From JALRAP01 sp046302815 (GTDB lineage: Bacteria; Bacteroidota; Bacteroidia; AKYH767-A; OLB10): 64,000 bases of DNA. The DNA is taken from the NCBI GenBank assembly GCA_046302815.1, contig JBKCHO010000055.1:23375-87374 (forward strand). The letters are read 5' to 3'. Position numbers and translations under genes: made by a program. The first letter of the stretch is position 1; each line of letters begins with the position of its first letter. The notes below the pieces were generated by a model that did not search any database, was not told where the DNA came from, and saw nothing but the letters and a program-made list of their open reading frames with translations. Shown in pieces: positions 50,207 through 59,059 of this stretch.

Positions 50207-50803
50207 TTAATTGGTTTGTTCTAAGTTGGTGATAAGGTTGAACTTGTTGACCTTGTTTTCCTGGAGGATATCGATGACTCTTTTAACCGTTTTATAATCC
50301 GTATCGCGGTCACCTTTAACTGCAATACGGAACTGGGGATTTTGCAAACGGCTGAAACGGATCCAATCGGAAAGCTGGTTGTTGACAGAGTCCATGGGTA
50401 CGCCGTCTTGAGCTATACGCTTCCTGGCCTCTTCGTCCAAAGGAAGATATCGCTTCAAGTCGGCGATAGGCATACCGAAAGATGTCAACACCGAGAAACG
50501 CTTTACTTCATTATCGTTGAAGTTAATGTTATAGCGCTCTCCCATTTTCAACAGTACTTGTTGGCGGTTGGCCTGGCCATCAATGTTGAAGAAACATCCT
50601 CCTTTAGGAGTGATGGTGATGGTCATGATGTCGATATCGGGCAATTTAATCTCCGAAATGGAGGATGGTGTATCGACCACCACGGGTTCATCAGCTCTAA
50701 ACTTAGTGGTTAACATGAAGAATGTAACCAGCAAGAAAGCCAGATCCACCATTGGGGTCATATCCAACTCTGGAGACGACCTGGGGTAGGAAACCTTAGG
50801 CAT
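50207..50803 (-). CDS. exbD: ExbD biopolymer transport protein (first copy)
   Basis: 198 residues: short basic start, LDMTPMVDLAFLLVTFFMLT helix with the conserved Asp, and a periplasmic domain ending IRFSRLQNPQFRIAVKGDRD and a C-terminal ILQENKVNKFNLITNLE. Two different ExbD subunits in tandem are usual in Bacteroidota and may form a heterodimer in the pentameric ExbB channel. Confidence 0.93.
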   Translation of the reverse strand: MPKVSYPRSSPELDMTPMVDLAFLLVTFFMLTTKFRADEPVVVDTPSSISEIKLPDIDIMTITITPKGGCFFNIDGQANRQQVLLKMGERYNINFNDNEVKRFSVLTSFGMPIADLKRYLPLDEEARKRIAQDGVPMDSVNNQLSDWIRFSRLQNPQFRIAVKGDRDTDYKTVKRVIDILQENKVNKFNLITNLEQTN

Positions 50804-50821
50804 TTTAGTGGATAGTGTTTC

Positions 50822-51628
50822 TTAGTTTTTAGAGGAGAAGCTTTGAACAATGCTGTAACCAGCCTCATCGATACCATAGGTAATGGAATCGATTTTGGTA
50901 GTAAAGAAATTGTACATGATGATGGCAACGGCGGAAGTTCCAATTCCCAAAGCCGTATTGATAAGTGCTTCTGAGATACCGTTTGCAAGAGCTACCGCAT
51001 CAGGAGCTCCAGCAGTAGCCATGGCCGCACAGGCCTTAATCATACCCAATACCGTACCCAAGAGACCCAAAAGGGTTGCAATGGAGGCGATGGTTGAAAT
51101 AATAGATAGGTTTTTAGATAGCATTGGGAGCTCCAAGGAAGTGGTTTCTTCTATACTCTTTTGGATGTTTGCAACCTTTTGCTCTTTATCCAGGGCAGAA
51201 TCCTTGCTCATTTGCTGATAGGTTACCAGTCCAGAATAGATAACATTACCAATAGAACCTTTTTGAGCCTTGCAAGCGGTAAGAGCCTGATCGATATTAC
51301 CAGAATTCATCATGGATCGAATTTCCGTTAAGAACTGATCTACATTTTTCTTACCTCTAGACCTATTAATGGTAACAAATCGCTCGATACAAAAAGTAAT
51401 GGCGATTAGGAATGTGCTCATAAGCACTGGCACGATCACCCCACCTTTATAAACGATACCGAGATAATTTCCGGGAAGTGGGTTGTTGTCAGGATTGTTC
51501 TCGATGAAGTTGGCAGGATTTCCCAAAACAAATTTGTATATAGCTATACAGATAAGGAGAGAAACTGGAATTACGGCATAAGTGAAAACCAGGCTTGCCG
51601 AGCTTTGGCTTGATTTTTTTTGTTCCAT
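50822..51628 (-). CDS. exbB: ExbB/TolQ-type proton channel
   Basis: 268 residues, MotA/TolQ/ExbB family. Helices at about 12-32, 54-76, 160-190 and 200-225. The core motif is LSIISTIASIATLLGLLGTV followed by MIKACAAMATAGAPDAVALA and ISEALINTALGIGTSAVAI, where the TALG-containing helices form the pore. First gene of the operon exbB-exbD-exbD-tonB-66aa-PstS-like-TPR. Confidence 0.94.
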   Translation of the reverse strand: MEQKKSSQSSASLVFTYAVIPVSLLICIAIYKFVLGNPANFIENNPDNNPLPGNYLGIVYKGGVIVPVLMSTFLIAITFCIERFVTINRSRGKKNVDQFLTEIRSMMNSGNIDQALTACKAQKGSIGNVIYSGLVTYQQMSKDSALDKEQKVANIQKSIEETTSLELPMLSKNLSIISTIASIATLLGLLGTVLGMIKACAAMATAGAPDAVALANGISEALINTALGIGTSAVAIIMYNFFTTKIDSITYGIDEAGYSIVQSFSSKN

Positions 51629-52075
51629 GGTGATTTTGAGAGAATTAGTTTTTAGTCGATTATGCTTTTAGATTAATTGTGTTTAAATTGAAATGGGGGC
51701 GAGAAATGTAAACCTGGCTCAAAAAACCAAACGATAACCCAGAGGGCGTCCATGAATGTCTCGGATAAAACGAGATGATGATTTATATGTTGGCTTTAGA
51801 TTCATTGCTCTTGCGCAAAACTAAATAAAAAGTACCACTAACCACCCATTTAACGGGTATTCGTTTGCGACCATTGCAATTGAGTGCTCATTTTACAATT
51901 CAGTGGCAATTGACTTTGTCTATTGTGAACTAATAAACTGTTATTAAGCATTTTAAAAGTAGGATTGAGCCGTAGGTTGTCAATTAAAAAAAATCGGAGA
52001 TGAATGATCCTTAACAAAAAGTTAACAAGGGGGAATTTGGACAAAAGCCTAACTCCTTGACTATCAATAAATCCA
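51629..52075. other. Intergenic stretch of 447 nt
   Basis: AT-rich gap upstream of exbB and downstream of the TonB receptor gene. It contains a minus-strand TAGTTTTG (51816-51823), a possible -7 box for the exbB operon, which would leave a 180-nt leader. I see no stable terminator, RNA gene or credible protein. Confidence 0.5.
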
Positions 52076-54490
52076 TCAAAACTTGATAATCACACCCATT
52101 GTTGGGATCAGTGCGCCTTGGGCATTTTGAAGGTATTTCAAATCGTACCGTTGCTGTTGGTAAGGCTCTGAAGGATTGACAATGACACCCTGACTATTCA
52201 GATTTCCGTTAGCGTCCTTTTGACGATTCAATATCAAAATCTGCTGACTGTCGGCATCGGCCAAAAGGTTCTCCAAATCCAAAAACACATTCATCACCCA
52301 GTTCTGAAATCGAATAATTCTATCGACACGAGCATTGATTAGGTTGGTATATTTTCCTCTCGAGGCATTCAATTTGGAATAGTCGCGAACGCCTTGGTTA
52401 TTAGCATCCCAAACCGGCCTAGAAGATGACAGCTCCAAATCAAATGGCGTGTAGGGCAAAGGCGATTGCATCCTCCAACTCAGACCAACCTCCCATTTGT
52501 TGTTTATCTTCTTCCCAACAGTCATATTCAATATGTGCCTCGCATCCCAAGCAGACGGTAGATATGTTCCATATCGATCGGTGTATTCGCTCCAACCCAG
52601 GGTATAAGAAAGCATGCCGTGGTAACCCTTCCGCAATTTCTGCTGATAAAAAACTTCCAATCCATAAGCTCGACCCTTCGAGCCGTTTGTAACGGGATAG
52701 TTGCCAAAAACTCCGAAATCAACTGGAATATGAGCCATGCTGATAGTATCTCTAAGAGAAACGAGATATTCGGGGTACCATTTGTAATACCCTTCAACAG
52801 TCAAGCGACCGTCAACATTATTTTCCCACGAGATTCCTGTGGTAAGGTGCGTATTTCGCAAATAACCCACCACATTCTTGTTAACTAGACCGGAGCTATC
52901 GGCATAACCCAAAGTGTTCAAAGGAGCCATTTGGGTATAGTTGGATATTCCTGAAGCAACGGAAACAGACGGAGAAACATGGTATGTTAACAAAAGCCGT
53001 CCAGACAAATTCGACAATGGATCGTCCGTTTTATCATTGAAATCAGACGCATCGGCGCGAAGACCCATGTTTAAAACAAAACTTTCGTTTGCGAAGGTCT
53101 TGATAAACTGCGAAAAGAGGCTGTATTGCAGGTACCGAACCTCAGACTGGTAAGTCACCTTCTGTTCTCCTCCTGCATTAAATGATTTGTTGAATACATC
53201 AAATGTCGCACTCAAGTCATCTACACCCCCACCAAACATCCACCTAGTGGAGTTCTTTGACCAACTGTATTCGGCTCTTCCCCGATTTGATGCTTCAATA
53301 GATTCGTATTTCAACAATAAATTGTCAGGGCTGGAGTCGTTGTTTTGATAATACTTGACAGCACTGTTGTACAAACCACTTCTACTAGCAATGATCTTCC
53401 ATCCCGAGTTCCCTTGAAACCAACGGTACACCAAACCAACCGTATAGTTAGACTGGTCGCTGACTGGAAGATTATCGAGCAGGTATCGCTGAATCTCATT
53501 GTTGCCGACCTTGGCGTTCAAAGTAAAATCATCAATAGCGCCCAAGCCCAGGAATGTTATAGAGCTTTTGTCGCCGGTTCTGATCCTGACTTTAGCCAAT
53601 GCATCATTGTAGACTGGCAAGAATGCGAAATCAAGCATTTCCAAAATGTATTGCCGGTATGACCTACGCGCCGAAAGTAAAACGCTATTACCAGTTCCAA
53701 AAGATTTCTCGTAAGACATCCCAGCTTCCGTACCTCCCATCCACATCGAGTAGGATGTTGTATCTTCATTACCATCTTTTAGACGAAAATCAAAAATCGA
53801 GCTCAGTGCATTCCCCCTGTTGGGCTTGAAAGATGAACTTGCATAATCCACATCACGCAGGTGATTGGAATTGAAAATGGAATAAGCGCCACCGGTTGCC
53901 CCTTGCGTTGTCAAATGGTTTAGTACCGGAACCTCGATATCCTCGATGTAAAATCGGTTTTCATTGGGAGCACCCCCTCTTATGATTAAATCATTTCTGA
54001 AAGAAGAAACGGTGGCCACACCTGGTAAAGCGCGAATGACTTTTGAAACATCATTGTCGCTTCCTGGATTGCGCTGGATTTCCTCTTGACCGATTGAAAG
54101 GATAGAAATGGGCACATCCATTTCCTTTTCGAACGCTGCTGGGCGAATGGTCACCCCTTGAATTGTTTTCCTATCGGGCTTGATTCGGATGTCCATTGTT
54201 GTTGGCAACCCATCTGCCACTACGACCCTTCTTGGCGTTGTTCTAAGATATCCGACATGGCTAACCGCCAAGCTGTGAGTGCCTGGTGACAAATTCTTTA
54301 TAACGAACTTGCCTAGGGAATCTGTTAATGTGCCTTTAGAAGATCCATCTAAAAAGACATTAGCTTCTGAAATAAAAGCGCCTGTTTCAGCATCGGTAAC
54401 AACCCCTTGCAAAGACCCGAGACCTTCCTGTGCCGAGACGGATAGCGCTGGTGCAAGAAATAGGCATAAAAAAGAGATTAGTCGTAGCAT
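52076..54490 (-). CDS. TonB-dependent outer-membrane receptor of the carotenoid operon
   Basis: 804 residues. Signal peptide (MLRLISFLCLFLAPALSVSA), carboxypeptidase-regulatory-like domain at about 25-105 (GSLQGVVTDAETGAFISEAN), plug at about 140-235 (IRALPGVATVSSFRNDLIIR, then GGAPNENRFYIEDIEVP) and a barrel from about 240. Ends PTMGVIIKF with a terminal Phe, as barrels should. No SusD partner. It is 17 nt below the DUF2141 gene and last in the run crtB-crtI-carotenoid oxygenase-DUF2141-receptor. The substrate is unknown; the position suggests a lipid or isoprenoid compound (inference). Confidence 0.9.
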   Translation of the reverse strand: MLRLISFLCLFLAPALSVSAQEGLGSLQGVVTDAETGAFISEANVFLDGSSKGTLTDSLGKFVIKNLSPGTHSLAVSHVGYLRTTPRRVVVADGLPTTMDIRIKPDRKTIQGVTIRPAAFEKEMDVPISILSIGQEEIQRNPGSDNDVSKVIRALPGVATVSSFRNDLIIRGGAPNENRFYIEDIEVPVLNHLTTQGATGGAYSIFNSNHLRDVDYASSSFKPNRGNALSSIFDFRLKDGNEDTTSYSMWMGGTEAGMSYEKSFGTGNSVLLSARRSYRQYILEMLDFAFLPVYNDALAKVRIRTGDKSSITFLGLGAIDDFTLNAKVGNNEIQRYLLDNLPVSDQSNYTVGLVYRWFQGNSGWKIIASRSGLYNSAVKYYQNNDSSPDNLLLKYESIEASNRGRAEYSWSKNSTRWMFGGGVDDLSATFDVFNKSFNAGGEQKVTYQSEVRYLQYSLFSQFIKTFANESFVLNMGLRADASDFNDKTDDPLSNLSGRLLLTYHVSPSVSVASGISNYTQMAPLNTLGYADSSGLVNKNVVGYLRNTHLTTGISWENNVDGRLTVEGYYKWYPEYLVSLRDTISMAHIPVDFGVFGNYPVTNGSKGRAYGLEVFYQQKLRKGYHGMLSYTLGWSEYTDRYGTYLPSAWDARHILNMTVGKKINNKWEVGLSWRMQSPLPYTPFDLELSSSRPVWDANNQGVRDYSKLNASRGKYTNLINARVDRIIRFQNWVMNVFLDLENLLADADSQQILILNRQKDANGNLNSQGVIVNPSEPYQQQRYDLKYLQNAQGALIPTMGVIIKF

Positions 54491-54507
54491 AACGAATATT
54501 CATTGTT

Positions 54508-54960
54508 TCAATAATTCACCTTGATCTCTGTGGTGAAAACGCCATCTTTCAGGGAGAACGAGGATTCATCGAAACCGGGAGGACCGAACATATTCACGAT
54601 GTTATTGGATACACCGTATCCCTCTTTGGGAATACCCATGAAGTTAGTGTCGAGTCGCTTGTTAGAGTTTTCATCATGGATGATGGCAACTGCATACCTT
54701 CCCGGCTGCAATCCTTCAAAAACATGCTCCATGGTTGCGCCTGTAACAGAGATGATGGATTGTTTTACTGCTTTTTTCTCATCCGATGGGAATCCTTGTT
54801 TGGAGGAAAATACCAAGAGTCCGATGTTTCCTTTTACAGGTTTGATGCCTTTGATAACCACACGGATGCTAGAACCACTGGCAACACCTCCGACGGTTCC
54901 ACTGAATGGCGAGGTGATGAGGGCCAATGCAAAAAGAAATGATAGAATTTTCTTAATCAT
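54508..54960 (-). CDS. DUF2141 secreted protein
   Basis: 150 residues with a signal peptide (MIKKILSFLFALALITSPFS). The mature part is a compact beta-sandwich: IRVVIKGIKPVKGNIGLLVF, FEGLQPGRYAVAIIHDENSN, then KRLDTNFMGIPKEGYGVSNN, the DUF2141 signature. Family function is unknown, though members often lie next to carotenoid or lipid genes in Bacteroidota. Its ATG overlaps the end of the carotenoid oxygenase gene by 8 nt. Confidence 0.9.
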   Translation of the reverse strand: MIKKILSFLFALALITSPFSGTVGGVASGSSIRVVIKGIKPVKGNIGLLVFSSKQGFPSDEKKAVKQSIISVTGATMEHVFEGLQPGRYAVAIIHDENSNKRLDTNFMGIPKEGYGVSNNIVNMFGPPGFDESSFSLKDGVFTTEIKVNY

Positions 54961-56389
54961 GCAAAAAGTCTGTTTCGTTTAAAAATGTACCGTGATAACC
55001 GAACGATATGTGGAGGGGCAATTCAGCTCGGGCGCACTCCTTCATGGTTTTTGCGTTCAATACCAACAGGAAGGATCTATTGTATGAAGGATCGAGAACC
55101 ACACTTAGCAAAACGCCGTCATCTTCCGAAACTCCATCCGGTGAAGATACAAATACAGGTTCACCGGGATAGCATCCGCTCTCATACCATTTCAGTGATG
55201 CGCCATTCGACATGTCAATCCGAACAAGCTGGTTGTAGAAGCCTTCTGGAGATTCATCATTCATGCCGCAACCGTAGACGAATTTATAATTGGCATCACC
55301 GTGTCTTTTGTGGTATTCTATGTTCGGGAGCTCGATACATTCATTGGAAACGACTTTTCGCGACAAAAGCTTCTGGGAATTCAAATCCAATTCAAATCTT
55401 TCCATCCTTCCAAATGGAATCTTGTTACTTGGGTTGGACAGCCTGTTTATGTAATAACTTTCAATGATGGACGCGTCTTCATAGGTTGCCATATCAACCA
55501 CCAGCCTATTGCCGATCTCGAAGGCATTCACATGATGAAAACTGAAAAATGCATCACATTTAACAGTTGCCTTCCGCTTGCCTGTTTTTCTATCGATGAT
55601 TATGAATCGCGAACCGTTTGACGGCTTCCAATGAAAGTTCTCTATGAATGGCTTGAGTCGAAAAGCCAACTTAAGAGACTGAACTACCAAAGGAAATTCA
55701 GCAATGATGAAATAATTTTCGGTCATACCGAAACTATGGATATATCCTGGCTCATAAACGGGAACGGATGCCACCTTTTTAGAGTCGGATCCCATAGTGT
55801 AAATTGAGTAGTAGTTGATAGGCCCGTATTCAACAACCAGATTGAATGTTTGATGTCCGTCAATATGCGGATGTGCCGTTGTCATTCGACTGCGCGCAGT
55901 TAGACCGTAGTCGAAAACCCCGAGCGACTTCAGCGTTTTGGGGTCTATACGAACCTGCATGAGCGGTTCCCCCAGAGCATAGAATCCACCATTGACAGAA
56001 CCTACATTCACCTTCGCGCTATCTGTAATCATAGGATCCTTGCTGAAGAGTGTCTGGATTTTCCCAAACAAGGATCGACAAGGATCGGTTGCGAAATCTG
56101 AATACAAGAACTGTCCGGTTTGCTTGTAACTGCGATAGGCATCACAGTCAATGTATCTGCTTTGGTATGAAACTCGTCCGTGGTGAATGTTGAACTTATG
56201 CAGCATGGCCAATCCATCAAACCAGTGCTTCATGGGTTTGTTGGCATGCACTACACCTGGGCCGTTTCGTATAAGAGATCCTTCGAGCCATTGGGGTATG
56301 GAACCTTTGACGACTACATTCTCATACACGGCTTCCTGGGCATTGCTTTTGAATCCCAGCTCCAGATATGTGGGCACGGTCGAGGTCAT
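54953..56389 (-). CDS. RPE65/BCO-like carotenoid cleavage oxygenase
   Basis: Non-haem iron dioxygenase of the carotenoid oxygenase family, 478 residues, seven-bladed propeller. Iron histidines: TTAHPHIDGH (His 173/175), GYIHSFGMTENY (His 218), FFSFHHVNAFE (His 285/286) and FGYHGTF (His 466). Second-shell glutamates are Glu 353 (IELPNIEY) and Glu 410 (YPGEPVFVSSPDG). These segments read like animal BCO1/RPE65 (FPQINY, YPSEPIFV) rather than the cyanobacterial apocarotenoid oxygenase, so cleavage of beta-carotene at 15,15' is plausible but unproven. Its start overlaps the crtI stop as ATGA. No signal peptide. Confidence 0.93.
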   Translation of the reverse strand: MTSTVPTYLELGFKSNAQEAVYENVVVKGSIPQWLEGSLIRNGPGVVHANKPMKHWFDGLAMLHKFNIHHGRVSYQSRYIDCDAYRSYKQTGQFLYSDFATDPCRSLFGKIQTLFSKDPMITDSAKVNVGSVNGGFYALGEPLMQVRIDPKTLKSLGVFDYGLTARSRMTTAHPHIDGHQTFNLVVEYGPINYYSIYTMGSDSKKVASVPVYEPGYIHSFGMTENYFIIAEFPLVVQSLKLAFRLKPFIENFHWKPSNGSRFIIIDRKTGKRKATVKCDAFFSFHHVNAFEIGNRLVVDMATYEDASIIESYYINRLSNPSNKIPFGRMERFELDLNSQKLLSRKVVSNECIELPNIEYHKRHGDANYKFVYGCGMNDESPEGFYNQLVRIDMSNGASLKWYESGCYPGEPVFVSSPDGVSEDDGVLLSVVLDPSYNRSFLLVLNAKTMKECARAELPLHISFGYHGTFLNETDFLHD

Positions 56390-57927
56390 GCTTCCATGAG
56401 TTCGGCTTGGAGCGTAGTACGATGGTGGGCGGAAATATGAGCGGATTCGGGATCTATCAGGGTTGCTGCGATTTTACCAGAAGCGATAACAGCAGGAACA
56501 CCTGCACCAGGATGCGTTCCAGCGCCGGCGAAATATAATCCTTCGAAAAAGGAGGATTTGTTGTGTGGCCTCATCCATCCCGACTGGAGTATGGACGGCT
56601 TGACCGAGAACGCGGCACCTTTGTGGCTATTCAGTGTGGTATTGAAATGCACCGGGTCGATACTGTGTTGGGCGATTATGTTTTCTTTCAGATTGGGAAG
56701 ATAGTTCTCCTGAAGGAAGGACAGAATTCTATCGTTGTAATCCGGACCAGCCTGTTTCCAATCGATTTGTGCATCCAAATGAGGTACAAGTGAAAGTACA
56801 TAGAAAGATTCACATCCTTCTGGAGCGATACTCTCGTCTGTAATAGTGGGCATGTGAAGATATAGCGAGAAATCGTCGGGCATTTTCTTGCGGTTGAATA
56901 TATCGCGCAGCAACCCTTTGTATCGTTTACCTAGAATGATGTTGTGATGCGCCAATTTACTATCAAGGTAACGACGCTTGGTGCCGAAATAAACCACAAC
57001 CAAGGAATTGCTGTATTGAAGATTGTCGAAATACAAGTCGACGGTAAATGGCCTGTTCTTTTTGGCAATCATATTCTTGTAGGTGAAGGCCACATCTGCA
57101 TTGGAGACTATGGCCTCTGCCTTGTGGACTTCGCCATCGTTGAGGCGAACACCAGTAGCTCGACCATTTTCAATTATGATTTCGGAAATTTCCGAGTTCA
57201 ATCGCATTTTACCCCCAAGCTCTTCGAAAAGCTTAGCCAATCCGGCAACAGCCGCACCGGTACCTCCTCTTGCATAATGCACACCCCACTCCTTCTCAAA
57301 TTGGATGATCAAACCATAAATGGAAGGAGTATCGAAGGGATTGCCCCCGACCAGCAAGGGATGAAAGGAACAAACCCTACGCATAAAATCATCCTTGACA
57401 TATCTTGCCGCATAATGATACATTGGCAGAAATGTATTGGTACGGAACATGTCGGGCATGATTTTCAACATGTCAGTGAAGTTGAGAAACGGCTTCTCTG
57501 TGTAGGGATGGAAACGGTTGAATACCTCAACGGTTGAATTCACGAATTTTTCGAATCCATCGACATCGTTTGGTGCAAATCGAGCTACTTCCGCCTTTGC
57601 TTTATCCATGTCACGGAAGTAGTTGTAGCCTTCGCCTTTGTGGTTGAAGATCTTGTAGTAGGGATCCAAAGGAATCAGATCGAAGTAATCTTCGCGCTTT
57701 CTTCCTCCCAATGCAAAGAGTTCATCAAACATGTAGGGCGCAGTCATTACGGTTGGTCCTCCATCGAACTTGAAGCCGTTGACCTCATATTGATATCCTC
57801 TTCCACCCGGCTTGTCTCGTTTGTCGTATAAAGTCACATTGTGACCAGCAGCGGAGAGTCTGATTGCAGCGGAGAGTCCACCGAATCCAGCACCTATTAC
57901 GATTATTTCTTTTTTGTTTTTAGACAT
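56386..57927 (-). CDS. crtI: Phytoene desaturase
   Basis: FAD enzyme converting phytoene to lycopene in four steps. 513 residues from ATG 57927: FAD-binding IIVIGAGFGGLSAAIRLSAA and GGRGYQYEVNGFKFDGGPTV; C-terminal carotenoid-binding signature FAGAGTHPGAGVPAVIASGK. Length is typical. The longer open frame to 58020 overlaps crtB and is rejected, since ATG 57927 lies 8 nt after the crtB stop and begins just before the FAD motif. Coupled to the oxygenase gene downstream. Confidence 0.94.
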   Translation of the reverse strand: MSKNKKEIIVIGAGFGGLSAAIRLSAAGHNVTLYDKRDKPGGRGYQYEVNGFKFDGGPTVMTAPYMFDELFALGGRKREDYFDLIPLDPYYKIFNHKGEGYNYFRDMDKAKAEVARFAPNDVDGFEKFVNSTVEVFNRFHPYTEKPFLNFTDMLKIMPDMFRTNTFLPMYHYAARYVKDDFMRRVCSFHPLLVGGNPFDTPSIYGLIIQFEKEWGVHYARGGTGAAVAGLAKLFEELGGKMRLNSEISEIIIENGRATGVRLNDGEVHKAEAIVSNADVAFTYKNMIAKKNRPFTVDLYFDNLQYSNSLVVVYFGTKRRYLDSKLAHHNIILGKRYKGLLRDIFNRKKMPDDFSLYLHMPTITDESIAPEGCESFYVLSLVPHLDAQIDWKQAGPDYNDRILSFLQENYLPNLKENIIAQHSIDPVHFNTTLNSHKGAAFSVKPSILQSGWMRPHNKSSFFEGLYFAGAGTHPGAGVPAVIASGKIAATLIDPESAHISAHHRTTLQAELMEA

Positions 57928-57935
57928 AAAGTTGT

Positions 57936-58904
57936 TTATTTCCCAGTGAGCTGCAATGAGGGGTTGACTTGAACTGAGCTGTCGAACCAGATACGAGGAA
58001 TCATTTTCAGTTTTCCCCATCCGCTTACCGAAGCTCTTTTGCTGAAGACATCGTATCCGCTATCTTCGATTTTTTCCAAAATGCCTTTGTAAAACACAAG
58101 AGCGGCGGATATGGCCATTCGACCTCCGGGGTGGAGTTTCGAAAGACCAATCCACGACTCGGTATAGAATTCCCGAACGCGACTTATTTGGAAACGCATG
58201 AAGGATTTCCATGCATCGTCGATGATACCTTCACGAATGTGATGTTCACCAACCCCGAACATGCGCATTTCATCTTGTGGAAGGTAAACGCGACCCATGC
58301 GATAATCCTCTGAGATATCTCTGAGTATGTTGATTAACTGAAGAGCGACTCCTAAACGAATTGCGTGAGGCTTGGCTGTATCGCTCTCGTAACCTACGAT
58401 GTGCATGCTCATCAAACCGACTGTGGATGCTACTCCGTAACAGTAATCAACCAACTCATCGAAATTCAGATAGCGCTGTTTATGGAGATCTGTGGCGACT
58501 CCATCTATCAGTTGATGTGCGTATTCAACGGGGATGTTGAATCTCATACGGGCGTGGGCCCAAGCGATGGAGACAGGATCGTTTGCGTTGGGCAGTCCGG
58601 CCAAAGCGCGGTTTCTCCAAGCCTCCACGGAAGTGGTGTCAGCGCCAGTATGACGATCGATGATATCATCGGATGTGCGGCAAAAAGCATAAAGGGCACG
58701 AACGGCTTTTCTTTTATCGTTTGGCAGCATGGATGAGGCCAGGTGAAATGACTTGCTGTGAATAGCCGTGATCCGTTCGCAGTAACCGTAAGATGCTTCA
58801 AGGTTTTCATCCAATAACACATCTGGAAACAAATCGAATCCCTCCACCCTTTGAAGGGAGTTGGCCTTGGCTAGGAGCCGATTGAGCCAATTGCTGTCTG
58901 ACAT
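57936..58904 (-). CDS. crtB: Phytoene synthase
   Basis: Joins two geranylgeranyl diphosphates into phytoene. 322 residues from ATG 58904: squalene/phytoene synthase fold with the Asp-rich motifs CRTSDDIIDRH (first) and INILRDISEDYRMGRVYLPQ (second), and SFHLASSMLP near the start. The longer frame begins with a TTG at 58931 and is not preferred. First gene of the operon; no clear TAnnTTTG upstream, so its control may be by another type of promoter. A lycopene cyclase is absent from the window. Confidence 0.94.
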   Translation of the reverse strand: MSDSNWLNRLLAKANSLQRVEGFDLFPDVLLDENLEASYGYCERITAIHSKSFHLASSMLPNDKRKAVRALYAFCRTSDDIIDRHTGADTTSVEAWRNRALAGLPNANDPVSIAWAHARMRFNIPVEYAHQLIDGVATDLHKQRYLNFDELVDYCYGVASTVGLMSMHIVGYESDTAKPHAIRLGVALQLINILRDISEDYRMGRVYLPQDEMRMFGVGEHHIREGIIDDAWKSFMRFQISRVREFYTESWIGLSKLHPGGRMAISAALVFYKGILEKIEDSGYDVFSKRASVSGWGKLKMIPRIWFDSSVQVNPSLQLTGK

Positions 58905-59059
58905 TGGTTTAGGGTTAGATGGATTCAGCAAATTCTAACACCTCTGATAAACAAATTGTTTTAATTCATATGACGGACCCCCATGCAAGCAAACAAAATC
59001 CTGTTATTCAATTGTTTAAGAGTTTTGGAAATGACTAGAAAAGCGACGATTGAGCCAAT

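Noticed and set aside
56944..57537. 197-codon plus-strand open frame
   Set aside because: Antisense to crtI, which has clear FAD and carotenoid motifs.
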